A DNA stretch of 64,000 bases from Hermatobates lingyangjiaoensis (GCA_026182355.1 JAPFBL010000103.1:1364001-1428000), one strand, 5' to 3'. Positions 1 through 23,300 are shown, counted from the stretch's first letter. Notes: generated from the sequence alone by a model not told the origin. Program-made: numbers and translations.

Positions 1-345
1 ATTTTATTGAAAAAACAGTATTTTCCCTTGTTTTAAAAATTTGAATATATTTTTGTTTATTGCAATTGTAACCCCAAATATCATGCCAAATTTCAAAACT
101 CTAAAATTAGCAGTTTAGGAGAAAAAAAATGTTCTCTAAAAACCAGTTTTTGGCAAAAAAAGAGACTTTCTTGTCATGCATAATTCTTCCCAAACAATAG
201 GGATCATCTTCACTATGGGGCCCATTTTTGTGTAAAATATCAACTTGATCCATCAAAAATTCTGGACCGTAGCATGGTAACAAGCAATGCTAACATACTC
301 ACCCACACAGAAACACACAGATATCATCGAAAAAACTTCATAAAA
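1..345 (-). mobile_element. Helitron-like 3' remnant (non-coding)
   Basis: This stretch matches 28830-29190 almost base for base apart from small indels. There the same sequence lies just downstream of a minus-strand Helitron-type helicase fragment, so I read it as the non-coding 3' part of the same element. The similarity stops abruptly near 346, where the mariner begins. No coding potential is seen. The Helitron assignment is by association only. Confidence 0.45.
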
Positions 346-1583
346 CGACAATATTGCTGGAGATATTGCCTCCAGTATGAATCTGAACTCGCCACAGTCA
401 TTTGTTTGTCCGTAGCGTTGGTTTTCGTGAAATGGTTTTTTCTTGAGCGTTTTAAAAATGAGTGACCTCAAAGTTGAGCAGCGGTGTGCAATCAAATTTT
501 GCTTCAGACTTGGACATAATGCAACCGAAACTTTTGAAAAACTTCAGGAGGCCTATGGAGAACGTGTTTTATCAAGGGCACAGGTTTTTCGGTGGTTTAA
601 GGAATTTTCAGAAGGAAGAGAGTCGATTGAAGATGAACCACGAAGCGGAAGGCCTTCAAGTGCAAACACCGATGAAAATGTCAGCAGAGTACGGAACCTT
701 GTGCGTTCAGATCGACGCTTGACAGTCAGAATGATCGGGGAACAGTTGAATTTGAATCACACCTCCGTTCATCACATTTTGACCAATGAATTGGAGATGA
801 GAAAAATTTGTGCGAAAATGGTTCCGAAAAACCTTTCCCAAGACCAAAAAGATCTCAGAAAGGGAAGGAGTCTTGACTTTTTGGGTTCAATTGAAAATGA
901 TCCCCGTCTTCTTGAACGTGTCATTACTGGTGACGAGTCATGGGTGTTTGAGTACGACCCAGAAACGAAACGTCAGAGCATGGAGTGGCACACTGCGACT
1001 TCTCCAAGGCCCAAGAAAGCACGCATGAGCAAGTCGAAAATCAAATGCATGCTGATTTGTTTTTTTGATAGCCACGGAATCGTCCACAAAGAGTTTGTGC
1101 CACAAGGCCAAACGGTTAATCAGCACTTCTACCGTGAGGTCCTTGAAAGACTTCGAAAAAGAGTCCTTCGTGTGCGGCCAAACATCAAAGACAAGTGGGT
1201 GTTGCATCACGACAACGCGCCCTGTCACACTGCCATCTCAATAAACGAGTTTTTGGCCAGTAAAAACATTCCTGTTGCTCCTCACCCTCCTTATTCACCA
1301 GACTTGAGTCCTTGTGACTTTTTCCTCTTCCCGAGATTGAAAAATCACCTCAAGGGAACTCATTTCGGGACACTACAAAACATACAAACTGCTGTAACCG
1401 ACCAGCTGAAGGCCATTCCAGAATCCGAGTTCCAGCAATGCTACAATGATTGGAAGGACCGTCTCCAGCGCTGTGTGGCTTCCGAAGGGAACTATTTTGA
1501 AGGTGACAATATCACATTGTAATTATATTTGAATAGAAAATTTAAAAAAAATCAGTCTCACTACTTTATTTACACACCTCGTA
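346..1583 (+). mobile_element. mariner element, 5' end missing
   Basis: The element contains an intact transposase gene (458-1522). At its right end, about 1551-1581, it has a mariner-type terminal inverted repeat reading outward as CGAGGTGTGTAAATAAAG, followed by a TA dinucleotide. I find no matching repeat on the left; sequence shared with another locus ends near 346, only about 110 bp before the start codon. The left terminus is therefore deleted and the copy should be immobile in cis, although its protein could act on relatives. Its right edge abuts OR1 3' flanking DNA that is shared with the OR3 flank at 37.9 kb. Confidence 0.85.
458..1522 (+). CDS. mariner transposase, full-length ORF
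   Basis: An uninterrupted 354-codon frame, the usual length for mariner transposases, which cut and paste DNA between TA sites. The N-terminal half (about residues 1-110) has the helix-turn-helix pattern that binds terminal repeats, with WFKEF near 46 and the linker SGRPSS near 63. The catalytic D,D34D triad is visible: D159 in ITGDESW, D252 in HHDNAPCH and D287 in SPCDFFLFP, with exactly 34 residues between the last two. I chose the ATG at 458; the reading frame opens slightly earlier at a TTG. There is no stop or frameshift, so the copy is young. Without a left terminal repeat the element itself is probably defective. Confidence 0.95.
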   Translation: MSDLKVEQRCAIKFCFRLGHNATETFEKLQEAYGERVLSRAQVFRWFKEFSEGRESIEDEPRSGRPSSANTDENVSRVRNLVRSDRRLTVRMIGEQLNLNHTSVHHILTNELEMRKICAKMVPKNLSQDQKDLRKGRSLDFLGSIENDPRLLERVITGDESWVFEYDPETKRQSMEWHTATSPRPKKARMSKSKIKCMLICFFDSHGIVHKEFVPQGQTVNQHFYREVLERLRKRVLRVRPNIKDKWVLHHDNAPCHTAISINEFLASKNIPVAPHPPYSPDLSPCDFFLFPRLKNHLKGTHFGTLQNIQTAVTDQLKAIPESEFQQCYNDWKDRLQRCVASEGNYFEGDNITL

Positions 1584-1612
1584 TATTCCTGTCTACCCTT
1601 AATGAAAGTTGG

Positions 1613-1718
1613 TTACTCTGGCGATGCTAATCCGTTCCACTCTTTCCATTCACTCTCGAGTTGTGACTTTTTATATTCCCTTAGACATCTAAAAATGTTT
1701 CCAGGTGTTGGATGCTCT
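1613..1718 (-). pseudogene. possible terminal exon of an unidentified gene, OR1-side copy
   Basis: A 106-bp frame preceded by a T-rich tract and CAAAG, a possible splice acceptor, and ending in TAA. It encodes a 34-residue tail beginning EHPTPGNIF and ending in SPE. The same frame without indels lies at 37939-38044, at the same distance downstream of OR3 exon 5, and ends in PPE. The two differ by a handful of residues, including W to C and RY to WN. I do not recognise the protein. It could be the last exon of a neighbouring gene duplicated with the ORs, or chance conservation after a recent duplication. Confidence 0.3.
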
Positions 1719-2295
1719 CTTTGAAAAATAATTAATCCTCTTATACATTTTTTCTACTAACCTTAAATTATAAAATTCATAATGATTTCCAATTATGTTT
1801 TAAATTTATTTTTTTTCATTACATTCTTCTCTTTTATTATTTCCCAAATATTCCTTCAACAAATTAAATTTTTATTTTAATAAATGAACTGTTTAATTTA
1901 AATAATTTTTTCATTTTGAATAATTAATGGTTTATTAATTTCTTATTTCCTAAGAGAGAAAGGTATTAGAAAAGATGCAATTCTAAAATTTATTGTACTT
2001 TATACAATAAAAAAGTGGAAATATCATCAAAATGTATACTAACTATTTAAAAAAATTGTAACTTGACCTAGAGCCCAAGTGCAGATTTCTATTCATTAAG
2101 GTTGTGTAAACAAAAAACACAAAATTTTAAGAATACATATTATTTTTTTTTTGTTAATTTATTCAAGCTAGTCTTTTTAAAAATATTCATTAAATGTGTC
2201 AAAGATAATAAGAAGTAGAATAGTGCTAAGGTTTAAAGCAGAAAATGATAAAATATGAATACGTGGCAGAAAAAACGTTCACAAATAATGACAAT

Positions 2296-12684
<10,389 letters not shown>

Positions 12685-13870
12685 GTTTGCATCAACTGAC
12701 TTCGATCGTTTCAAAACTTCTGTATAATTCACAATTAATTGTGTATTTATAAACTATTTAATAAGCCTCTCTTATTTTGCAAACATAATGCCATTCGCTG
12801 TGATTATCTAGTTTTAATCGATATGTAATTATGCCCTACTACTGAATACAGTTAATTCCGCTTGTCAATTGTTAATAAAGCACGATTTAGTTTAAAATAA
12901 TCATTACATGATATGCTTAAAAAAATCTGTTTAATACCCTACTTTATAATTGTCTTATTTATTATAAAACCAAAAAATAATTATTGATTTTGTCATCCAA
13001 TGAGAGACTAAAGAACTCATTTTCAACCCAATGATAGAGACGTTTTCTTTTTGACAGATCTAGATATTTGATATGCAAGATTAATGATTCATCAACCCAA
13101 CCAGGTAAAATGATTCTAGCAGTTCCAAATAAACTCCACATGCTTTTTATGCCAAATTTTCTCTCATGAAATCTTTAGTTAATACGAGTTTGAATCATAT
13201 AATGTATACATTTAGTTATCATTTGGTATTCCCAGTTTTGTGTGGAATGATATAGAATTTTATGAGTGGTGATATTTACCATCAGCTTTGTTCTTTTTTG
13301 TTCCCTTAAGGGGCGGAGACTGTGTATTCTACACTTTGTAGTCTAGTCTGGTTAAAAAATGCAGGCTGATACTGCTGTCAAACCAAACCGATATAAATAT
13401 GCTTTTATACGGGCTTATTCAGTCAATACTTGTGTCAATTAAAATTATTAATAGTTCTGTTTCATTTTGATCATTTTTAGATTTGATAGAAGATATATTC
13501 TAGTATAGTTTTTGTAATTTAGTGCTTTCAAATATTTTACCACACCTCTAATACTTTGTCTTCAGCCCATTGTTGTGGCACATTTCCAAAGATTGTGGTT
13601 AATGTAGCGGTTGATGCATACGCCTCAGTTAAGTAATCTGCTGTTTTATTGCCCTTAAACAATACATGTAAATATATCCATGTTAATGATGTTATTAAAG
13701 ATATTTCAGTAAATGTAAACTTTTTTTTATCTTTTCGACCAGTCGGAGAGGTTATTTTGATATTTTTTTATTGAATTGGTTAAGTCATTCTTGAATTAAT
13801 TCAAACCATCATACTATGGTTAATAGCTGAACTTGGTTGTTAGGACAACACTCTTGTAGTCTAAAGGTTT
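12685..13870. other. OR1 upstream region, conserved with OR3 upstream
   Basis: The stretch up to about 13870 aligns with 53115-54290 upstream of OR3, including the GATTCACAATTAA stretch by exon 1, the block at 13330-13440 (53755-53885) and that at 13540-13740 (53960-54140). OR2 shares only the first 200 bp or so (32225-32480). It should hold the OR promoter and any 5' UTR. I cannot point to a specific promoter. Confidence 0.5.
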
Positions 13871-14048
13871 TTTAATAATTTTGTTTCATTTCTATAGGAG
13901 TAATTTGCGTCCACTCGTCGCAGTAATTTGGATCTCTTTCTTTTATCCACAACTTAGTCGTTTTATATCATGTGTACTTTCATGTAATTGCAATTATATA
14001 TTACGATTATGTATTAAGCGTTATATAATTGTAATTTACATTTGAGAG

Positions 14049-14126
14049 CTACACTTCCTATTGGAATCGCAAATAAAACATGAGACAGAAGTACTCCATC
14101 ACAGACTGATCGAAGAGCGTTGTGAG
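14049..14126 (+). CDS. possible plus-strand exon, unidentified gene
   Basis: A 78-bp open frame of 26 codons between TTTGAGAG and a GAG/gtaata donor. The peptide starts LHFLLESQIKHETEV and ends EERCE; it is charged and helix-like. With 16807-16944 and 17027-17093 it could form part of a plus-strand gene between OR1 and OR2. I do not recognise it, and the acceptor is weak. Confidence 0.25.
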
Positions 14127-14365
14127 GTAATACCTAAGGAACTCTTCCTACTCATGCCTAGTTATTCACTCATTTCCACTTCAGTCTGCTACATAATCTA
14201 TATGTGGGCTCAAAAAAACCTTCTCTTCATAATTTCATCTGCTTTTTTAGTCTCATTTACTTGTTTTAAAATATTTCTTTTGAAATTTAGAGGACTTATC
14301 GGTTTATATTCGATTAGTGTTGTAAAGTATTTTAGGTACTTGTTAAAAAATTGTGGATAATCAAA

Positions 14366-14617
14366 ATATGAGGAAATGATCAAATCACAATAAGAAATGG
14401 GAAAACAAGACTAAGATCTTTCAACCGTAACAAGCGGTCTTCGTCAGAGTCAAAAACCCAACTGAACAAAAACCAGAGTTTTTGGGTTTTTGACTCTGAC
14501 GAAGACCGCTTGTTACGGTTGAAAGATCTTAGTCTTCTTTTCCCATTTCTTATTGTGGTTTGATCATTGATTGTTATTTCACGTGTTTATGTGAAATCTT
14601 TTTATATATGAGGAAAT
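14366..14617. mobile_element. 228-bp palindromic PLE-2-derived mobile unit with 12-bp target duplication
   Basis: The element occupies 14378-14605 and is flanked by perfect copies of ATATGAGGAAAT (14366-14377 and 14606-14617). Arms 14375-14460 and 14483-14568 are inverted with a 22-nt centre, and the right end has a further 37 bp (to 'aaatcttttt'). Each arm has an intact motif CTGACGA-A-GACCG...CGGTTGAAAGATCTT (minus about 14410-14450, plus 14494-14536). There is no coding sequence. The flanking duplication shows the palindrome inserted as one unit. Confidence 0.88.
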
Positions 14618-15084
14618 ATATATAGTTAGTAAGCATAGAATGGTGTTACTTATTCATTTTGAAAATGTATATCGTGTGGAGATGTTTCATAATAATCATG
14701 AAAAGGATTCCAGTGGAGAAGTGAGCTGTACATTTTGTATGTGCTGTTGGTGATGTATCCCAAAATTCTTACCTTATTTGACACATCCAACGGAAAATTT
14801 CTTACGATTTATGCATATATTATTATATATTATATTATTATTATATATATTATATATTACATATTATATATACTATAATAATATACATATTATTGTTAAT
14901 ATTTATGTATATTTATTATTTATTTATTTTCTAAATTTCATATTACTAAAATATCTAAATGGACAACATGGCTGTACTTATAGGCAAACTTCAATTCCAT
15001 GTAAATTCTTCACTAGGTGTCCAATATGTTGGCATACATGGGATTGTTGAAACTTCCAAGAGTACCTAACAATGTTTAGAGTGG

Positions 15085-15370
15085 TGATGTATAGCTTAAA
15101 TTCTGTCCTCTTCGTGGACGGCACGCACAAACTTGTCTTCTTTATCTAATCTAAGGCTATAGCAAGATTCGAGACAGCACACTACCTATTGGACTACTCA
15201 TGTACATCTTTATAAGGCTAACTTAATCAGTTCAACATACATTCATAATACAATTGAATTAAGAAATTTTAAAACTGCTATTTTTATGACTATAACATTC
15301 GACATTCCCATTAAAATAGGTTTCTTTGGTAACTAACTTTTTCTTAAGCTTCAAATTTTTACATTATTAT
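15085..15370. repeat. block shared with 54940-55250
   Basis: The sequence from GATAGCTTAAAT-like through TATAAGGCTAACTTAATCAG recurs at 54945-55250. The two copies differ by a 3-bp indel and scattered changes. Both lie upstream of an OR exon 1 (OR1 and OR3), so the block is probably part of the OR duplication unit. The OR3-side copy is cut by PLE-1 sequence near 55255. Confidence 0.6.
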
Positions 15371-16806
15371 AAATAAAGTATAATTATCGTGAAAAAAATC
15401 GATTTCAAAATTTTGACGGAAATACATGCTTTGAGGTCCCCAAGGTCGTTTTATGAAATTTCCTGAATGATTTCTGTGTATATGTTGGTGGGCATGTGGG
15501 TGTGATTGATTGCGTATTCAAAAGTTATATAGACACTACAGTCCACAATATTTGATGGAACAAATTAATATTTCATATAAAATGGATCCCATACTGTAGA
15601 TGAACTCTGTTTTTTAAAGCAATTATGCATGCTGGCCAAAATGTGTCTTTAGAAATCATTTTTTTCTCTTAAAAGCGATTTTCTCCTTAAGATAACTTTA
15701 AAAGTTAGAAACATCTGTCAAAATGAGTTAGAAATGTTGAAGTTATATTTACTAGGCATTAATTTATATAAATATTATTTAAAAAAACAATGTAAATCTC
15801 CTGACGCTTTAATTGACTCTATACAGGATTTCTTATGCAAAGAGATTGTAGAAATTCCTAAAAAAAATTTGTTAGGTTACCTTCCTCAAGATAAGGGAAA
15901 CAATTTAAAAATGTGTATTATTATTTTTAATACATTATTTATATGGTATTTTTGCTATTTATGTTTGATACTTGCGTCAAATTTCGTTCTTTTTGTCAAT
16001 TTATATCAATTTACGGCAATTTTCTTCTTGAAGTATCCAATTAGAGTATGCAACAGGACTTGAGATCTCAAATTATGTATTTCATTACTCAGATGTCTAT
16101 CAAAAAACACGTACAATGTCTGCACTAACGCTCAAAGCAAGATAAAGGTAGAATCTCTGCATATAATAAAGATTAATTGTACTATTTGCAAGCTACATTT
16201 TCCTGCAAAAGAAGTATGTATAATCACATACTTCATCTGCTCCAGATGATGCAATGCGAATCTAATTCTTGATCTTTTTTATGAGGCAGAAAAATCTTTG
16301 AAACTTCAATACATTTCAATCATACAATGCACTAATAATAACCTCAATTTACTTTTAGCCTTTGTTCATGATTCTACATTATAAGTTATATATTCATTCA
16401 GTATTTATATGAGATATAAAATACTCATTTACATTGTGTTCTACCAAAACCATAAACAAATAACCCACTACAATTTTGTATGACAAGATGTGTTTTATTT
16501 TTATAAAAAAGTTGATTAATAAAGTGATGAGACTAGTTCTGCAGAGTTTACAAATAAATTAACTAAAAATGTTTCTGTTTTGTTTAGTACAGACATTGTA
16601 CATGGAAGTTAATACAATTCTTGGTTCTTACCACGCTCACGCACTTATAAACTTACGGCTACTACAATATTTATTTTCAATAGAAAACAAAATCATTTCT
16701 TTTAACCCAGAGTTCCTGTAGCTGTTGCCATAATATATTTTAATAATTACTTGCCCAATAATAAAAAAGTAATTATATTTAAATAATTTTCTAAATTATT
16801 TTATAG

Positions 16807-16944
16807 CATTGTTTTGCTCCAGAAGAAGTAGAAATTGTTAAATTTAATAATAAACTACCCTATATGGCAAGAGACCTGCGGCATCTAAATGTGATTGCAG
16901 CAAAAAATGTTCAATCAGTTTTGGATATTTTATTTACATCAGAG
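16807..16944 (+). CDS. probable plus-strand coding exon, unidentified gene
   Basis: A 138-bp, 46-codon frame between a TTTTATAG acceptor and a GAG/gtatct donor. The peptide starts HCFAPEEVEIVKFNN, contains LPYMARDLRHLNVIAAK, and ends LDILFTSE. Amino-acid composition and exon borders look genuine. The next candidate, 17027-17093, continues in compatible phase. It lies about 700 bp beyond the end of OR2, in convergent orientation. Confidence 0.4.
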
Positions 16945-17026
16945 GTATCTAGATTATTTTGTTTGTTGATCCACTTTTAAAGTGATGTCAATCTTCTCTA
17001 CTGCAATACGGAGTCAAATTATACAG

Positions 17027-17093
17027 GGCATATTTTATGTGTACTACTATACCCTACATATCGGCATAAACCAGTTTGTATGGCAGAAGACAG
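17027..17093 (+). CDS. possible plus-strand exon following 16807-16944
   Basis: A 67-bp frame between AATTATACAG and a strong donor ACAG/gtaagc. Read in phase 0 it gives GIFYVYYYTLHIGIN, then QFVWQKT. An alternative frame (HILCVLLYPTYRHKPV) is also open, so the phase is uncertain. No further exon could be joined with confidence. Confidence 0.3.
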
Positions 17094-17619
17094 GTAAGCA
17101 TTCATATTTTTTTCTAGAATGCCGACGATCAACGCATTGCACACCCCTGAATTACAATGTTTCTTTTTTCTCAGTGTTTTTTCTTAATTCATCTTCTCCA
17201 TAATTTCTACACTTTTTATTAGGGATCAAGGAGAATAAACAGAAAATCTTGAACAAATTTAATTTAATCAAGAGAGACATTAAAATAAATTTTATTCTGG
17301 AAATATGTTGTATACAATATTTATTCAAAAATTGAAATTTCATTAAGAAGAATTATTCATATACATTATAAAAATTATTTAAAAAAAATTGTTACTTGAC
17401 TTATAACACGAGTACAAAGTTCTTCTCATCGTGTTTGTGTAAATTAAATAACCAAAAATTTAGGAATAGGTATTATTTTTTTTTGTTATTTTATGCAAGC
17501 TAGTACTCATATGAATGCCCTTAAATACATAAGGTAAGTAGAACAGTGCTAAAATATAATATAGAATACGATACAATATAAATGCGTGGCAGACACGCAA
17601 GTTCACAAGGAATAACTGC

Positions 17620-17670
17620 TTATTTTGTAGCAAGCAACCAACTCAGATAAGTGTAGAATGATCTAAAAAT
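17620..17670 (-). CDS. OR2 exon 5 and stop codon
   Basis: Encodes IFRSFYTYLSWLLATK and TAA after a TTTTCAG acceptor. It is equal in length to the OR1 and OR3 terminal exons. Confidence 0.9.
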   Translation of the reverse strand: MFRSFYTYLSWLLATK

Positions 17671-20301
17671 CTGAAAATCAGAAAAAAATCAGACCAGTTT
17701 GTTTAAATGTGATATTTTGATATTTTATGAAATCAACTGATAACATTTATAAATATAAATATACATATACATTTTTATATGTGGAGACCATTCATTAGAC
17801 TTTTACCCTAGAATGAGTAAATACCACATAATAACTGATTGCACTACATTAGAATTTATAAATATTTATTCCTGTGCATTCATTGAACGGTTTTCAAAAC
17901 ACCTTTTATTGAAATCAACTAGAGCAGTAACTTTTCCTTAAGACTCATTTTATAAACACCAATTCTTCTTTGCATTTAGACCAACAATTAGGCGTTACAT
18001 TAATTTAGGTGTAGAGTTACACAATATACAAGGAAATTTAAAGAGTAATTCCGTGTTTACGAAAGAGGTTTGATAAAACAAGGCGCCACCAGTTATTGAG
18101 TTGGTTTTAATATTATAATTAATATATATAATTAGAAGAGTAACACAGAGTAAAGGTAGACATATAATAAATCAATTTTTTGGAAAATATGTCCTCAGGA
18201 GAAAAGAGAGAAGATGGAGAGGAAATCCTTCCTCACTTCTACTGAATATGGATTTTCTAAAAAATTGTATTATTAAACCTGTTTCTTTACTTTGTGTGTT
18301 AGTCATCATTGATTTTAAACTTTTATATGTCAAGTTTGGATTGTCTATCTGATTGCCAATTTGTCTATCTGATTAAACTCTCATTGCCAACGTTTTGGTT
18401 TTTATTTTTTAAAACCTTTTTCATAGGCAGAAGTATAAATTTTGAAACAGAAAAACTCAGTATTACATTACAAATTATCTTACAAAGAAAAATAGCCTGT
18501 GTATTTCAACAACAACTGTAGTTTGAATGAACACGGTGACACTGAACAGTTCCCCACTAGTTAGCACTTTTGGACCTGGGCTTTGGACTCTGCGCTTCCG
18601 AAGGATGGTCTCCGGACATCCTTCTAATTAGTATCATACAGGACAAAATCACGTACCTCTATTGGTGGTATTTTGTCTACTCCGACAAAGCACCGCATAC
18701 CGGAGTAAGGATATTTACTCAAGGGGGTCGCCTGGTAACCTTGAGGTTCCGTTCGTAATACGAACGGACAGAATTTGGGAAGTTGGAAAGATGTGAAACG
18801 AAAGTGGTCAGGGCCAGCCTCTTGTCACCTTTTACTCCTCTTTCATTTGTCCCTGCATATATCAGGTTAACAATGTAGCCTAGTGAAAGCCGAAAGTTGG
18901 AGTTGAGTGCTAGGAAATCATTAGAGGTGAATCACCTTAGAGGTGCATAATCATTTCATCCAACAAATTAATGGTCACATCCAACAAATTCCTCATCTAT
19001 TTTTTTCCAGTTTTTCATTTTAAAGAAGATAAATCTTCATAAAATTCCACATATTATTAAATACCTTCATATCTTCAAAGAACAAGGCAACATTGTTTAG
19101 TGGCTTGATATTATTTTTATCAATAATTTTATAATTTTTCTATGTAACCCACAATAGTTGGCGAAACTAGTTGAATGGGTGACCCCATTGTAACTGCCTT
19201 TATTTGAAAATTTACACACCGTTCATATTAGTGGACGCTATTCTAATAGCGGGAGAATATTTTTATTTGAATATACAGGACTACAAATGATGTCCAATTC
19301 TCTTCAACGAAAACAGTAGTAAATAAGGATTTGACTTTGAACGACACTGTTCTTTCTTCAGATTAGAATTTTCCTATAACACTTAAGAACCTGAACCATG
19401 AATTAATGGTTACTTCAGAAGGTTACATAAGGTTACTTCATAAGATAAGCTTACATCAGAACTAATGAGTGGAAATACTAGTGAATCTGAGAGTTGTATT
19501 ACTGTTCTTCACAGGTATCCAATACTAGATTCTTCTGTTTTAAGTTCTAAATTTTTTTTCGGTCAATTCTTTGTTAACAGCTGCCTTTATCTGTTCAACT
19601 GAGTTTTTCCTTGGTTATGGAATTCAAGAAAAATATTTTTAATTTAGAACCATCTGACAGTTTATCCTGTAATTTCTGCATATGTAAGATCTGTCCATAA
19701 CTACAAAAGAGTTTGATTTGCCAGCTCGACTTACCGTAATGTCAATGTTCTCCATTATTTATATCCTGGCCTCAGAAAGTTTCTTAGTTATTAGTTCACT
19801 GAGTTTTTATAGTTCATTCTACTGTGACAGATTTTTTTTTCGTCGTAGGATGTGGAAAAATCTGTTCAACAGATCCCTTAGCAAGACGTCTGTGGGGTTG
19901 GGGGTCCCGACCCACTAAAAAACCACATCCTATTTCCTGGCAATACCCGACACGGAAACCGTTTGCACATTACTTCGTGTCGGTGCCTCAGTCCTCCTGA
20001 GTAGGATTCACCTTCTTGTCCCCATTCGTTCACCTATGAATAATCATTGCCCTTGCCTCACACCACTTTCGTTTTTCTTATGACGGAGAACCGCCTCTAC
20101 AAAGTTTGCAGCTTTTGACCAATTATTTTCATTTTGGAGCATCTGAATAATAAGATTAACATTAATGCTTCTTTTATTTAAAACTACAATGTTAAGAATT
20201 GAGTAATCAACTTGATAAAATGGATGAACAAGTAAACAAACAAAGAAACAACCTCACGAACATTATATATTCATACATATATATATAATGTTCGTGATAT
20301 A

Positions 20302-20343
<42 letters not shown>

Positions 20344-23300
20344 TTTAAAAACCTTATGTCCGATTCCACTTGATTTAACTTAAATATTTTTGATATTTTT
20401 CCAAATTTTGAAATCTTTTCTTCATTTCTGGGTTCAACTTAAAAATTAAATCATCATATTTGTTTGAATTCTTATTGGACATGTTTCGGTGTTACATACA
20501 CAATCTTCAGCAAAAAAAGAAATTAAAACTACACATAACAAATTAATCTAAACACCTAAAATAACATTACAATAATAAACAATAAATAAATAAATATTCA
20601 AACAAATATGGTACTTTAATTTTTAAGTTGAACCCAGAAATAAAGAAAATATTTCGATATTTATAAAAATATTCGACGAAGTTAAATCAAGTGGAATCAG
20701 ACATAACGTTTTTAAATGCATATATTCAAGATGGGCTGCTCCCAACTTTTACTATATATATATATATTTTATATTTCACTTGAAATATATATATATATTT
20801 CACTTGATAAACGGAAAGACGATCCAAACTGGACAGAATAAGCTGTTGCGTCTACAACATGCTTGTTCTCCCTTTCTCTTTTCTCCTGAAGACGGATTAC
20901 GCAAAAATTTGAGTCTCTAAGTGTGTTTCTTTATTTTCTGTGCTACCTATCTTCAATTTTGAACTGTTATATATATATATATATATATATGTGAGTACGC
21001 TAATAGAACAATTTAAATATTTCAACACAATTCTGTTAGTGGAAATATTTCTTTGTCAGGTTTCAAATATTAGCTTTTTGTGAGGTTTTCAAGAAAGTAT
21101 GAAATAATTAATAATAGTCAAATTGATCAATCACACACATTTTGCTATCTATAGTAACAAGAAGTATATGGATGGCTCTTTGAAAAGACATTTGTTTTAA
21201 TAATATTGTGAACATTTTTAAAAGAACTTTATACCTTTCCCAAGGTAGCCAAGTTTGCTGGCACATTAAAATAGGCTCCTCGAATAACACTGGCGTTTTG
21301 ACTGGCTGTCTGCATTAATATTAAGCTTTTCCTCGTTTTAGCATCCAAAATGTACCAATCAGTGCTGTACAATGCATTATTTAGCTTTTTATTCTACAAT
21401 ATAATATATATATAATGTGGATAGTTAGTTAAGAAGTGTTATACACACAAAAAAATAAACAATAAAAGAATAAAGCATGTGATTATCTTGAAGTAATACA
21501 TTTATTTCCAATTTATAACAGAATACATTAATTGAGTAATTATTTATTTTTCTCTCATCATAAAGAGAGTTGTACTAACTTATAGGGTAAAACTCTTTTT
21601 TCCAAGAATTTTCAAAGACACAATATTTTTTATTTGGAATTTTTTTATGATTTATCGTAATATTTTCTTTCTATTAATAGACCAACTGAAATTAACATTT
21701 ATCAGTAAAATGTTTAATTCGTACAAACTTAACTTTAATATGCATGAAAGTAAGCAATGTAATCTATTTATATCATAAAAAATGTATTTACATGAGTGAT
21801 TGGTGAATACATATAAGAAATAGAATATATAATGAAGTTTAATAATAGCATAAATATTCACCGGAGCACTGTTAATAAAATATTTCCTTTTTTACATGGA
21901 GAATATTTGAAGTTAACTTTAGTGTATGAGCTCAAATGTCCTTGGTTTTATCGGTTTTATCATCATTCGCTTCTTTAGTCCTTTGTTTAACGACAATCAT
22001 ACACTTTTTTTGAGCTTACACCGTCACGTCATCCATGAGTCCACCCCTGTTTTGATAGGTATATTATACCCCAGATGGAAGAAAAGTAAATTGCTGATAT
22101 CTATATCAGATTAAAATAGAAAGTCCGAAAATCTTTGAAATTCTTGTGAAACATGAAACATTTAGAAGAATATGAACAGTGTAGTGACATATCGGTGATG
22201 AGATAATTTCTTTACGAACTTTTTGTTTTGATACCATGTTTATGAAATATATAAAATATTATATTGTATATGATTTAGTATATAATGACCTGATCTGTAA
22301 AGAGTTGACCCAGAAAACAAGTCAGTGATACCACTGTTATTACTTCCAACCACAAAACAAAGTAGTTGATCCGTGATATTAATGAATTTTCAACCTGTAA
22401 GCAATAAATGTCAAGATTTATATTGCTAAAACAAATACTCTAAATGCAAGTTCACTAAAGGTTCATATTATTGTTATTATGGAAGTAAATATTCAATCAT
22501 TAGTATAAGTAAACTAATTAGGATTGAATATAGTTAGATTATTAGTTGAAATGTAATTGTAATTAATTATGAAAATATAATGAACTGCTTGAGACTTTTC
22601 AAGTATTGGTTAAAAATTCTACTAGCATTTCTCATCAGATGTCTGGTGCCTCTGAATAGTTCTCGAGAAGTTGAAATATTGGTGCTTCTGTATGAGGCTA
22701 AAGTATTATCTGAAATTAGAAAAATAATAAACAGTATTCAAGTTTACTTCTGCAATAATGGTAGTGTATTTTATTTACATTCTAAACTGTTTTACAGTAG
22801 TTTAATATCAAAGAGAAATGATCACTTCTGATAAAATCACTATTTAAACTTTAAATTAGAATATATCTTTTATACTCCAGCCAAACCTTTTTAGAGCATT
22901 CACACGTTATGGGATACAGAGTGACGAAAGTGTGTCTCTAGTTCGACTCAGCAGCTAATTTAACCCTGGACAGCTTACACTGTTAGGTTTACTACCGGCA
23001 CATGTCTCTATTCATGTAGGCCCAAGTCAAATATTGCTTGACTTTGGTGATCCAGTACCTACCAATTTATTCTACACGGGGATGATTGTTAGTGGCAAAG
23101 CGACCACTAAGCAGTTTGAAAATACTAACTTCCACATCAATTCATTCACGCATAACCACTATTTGCGTTGAAATAAAAATAATGAATTCTGGAAATCTGT
23201 AATGTGGCAAGCAGTAACATTTGTTTTGCAAATATAGTATTTTTTTACTATTATTGCAACTTCGTTACCAACATTTCAGTTATGATTTAGCTTATTTATC

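Noticed and set aside
12685..12732. Extension of OR1 to the upstream GTG
   Set aside because: There is no ATG, eukaryotic initiation at GTG is unlikely, and the frame is broken in OR2.
15734..16063. 109-codon plus frame as a gene
   Set aside because: Only a short middle part (about 15828-15876, between a weak CAG and GTTACC) could be an exon; the rest is AT-rich with no support.
18170..18260. CTGAGGACATATTTTCC on minus as a ribozyme motif
   Set aside because: No GAAA at the expected place; at best a strongly decayed PLE end.
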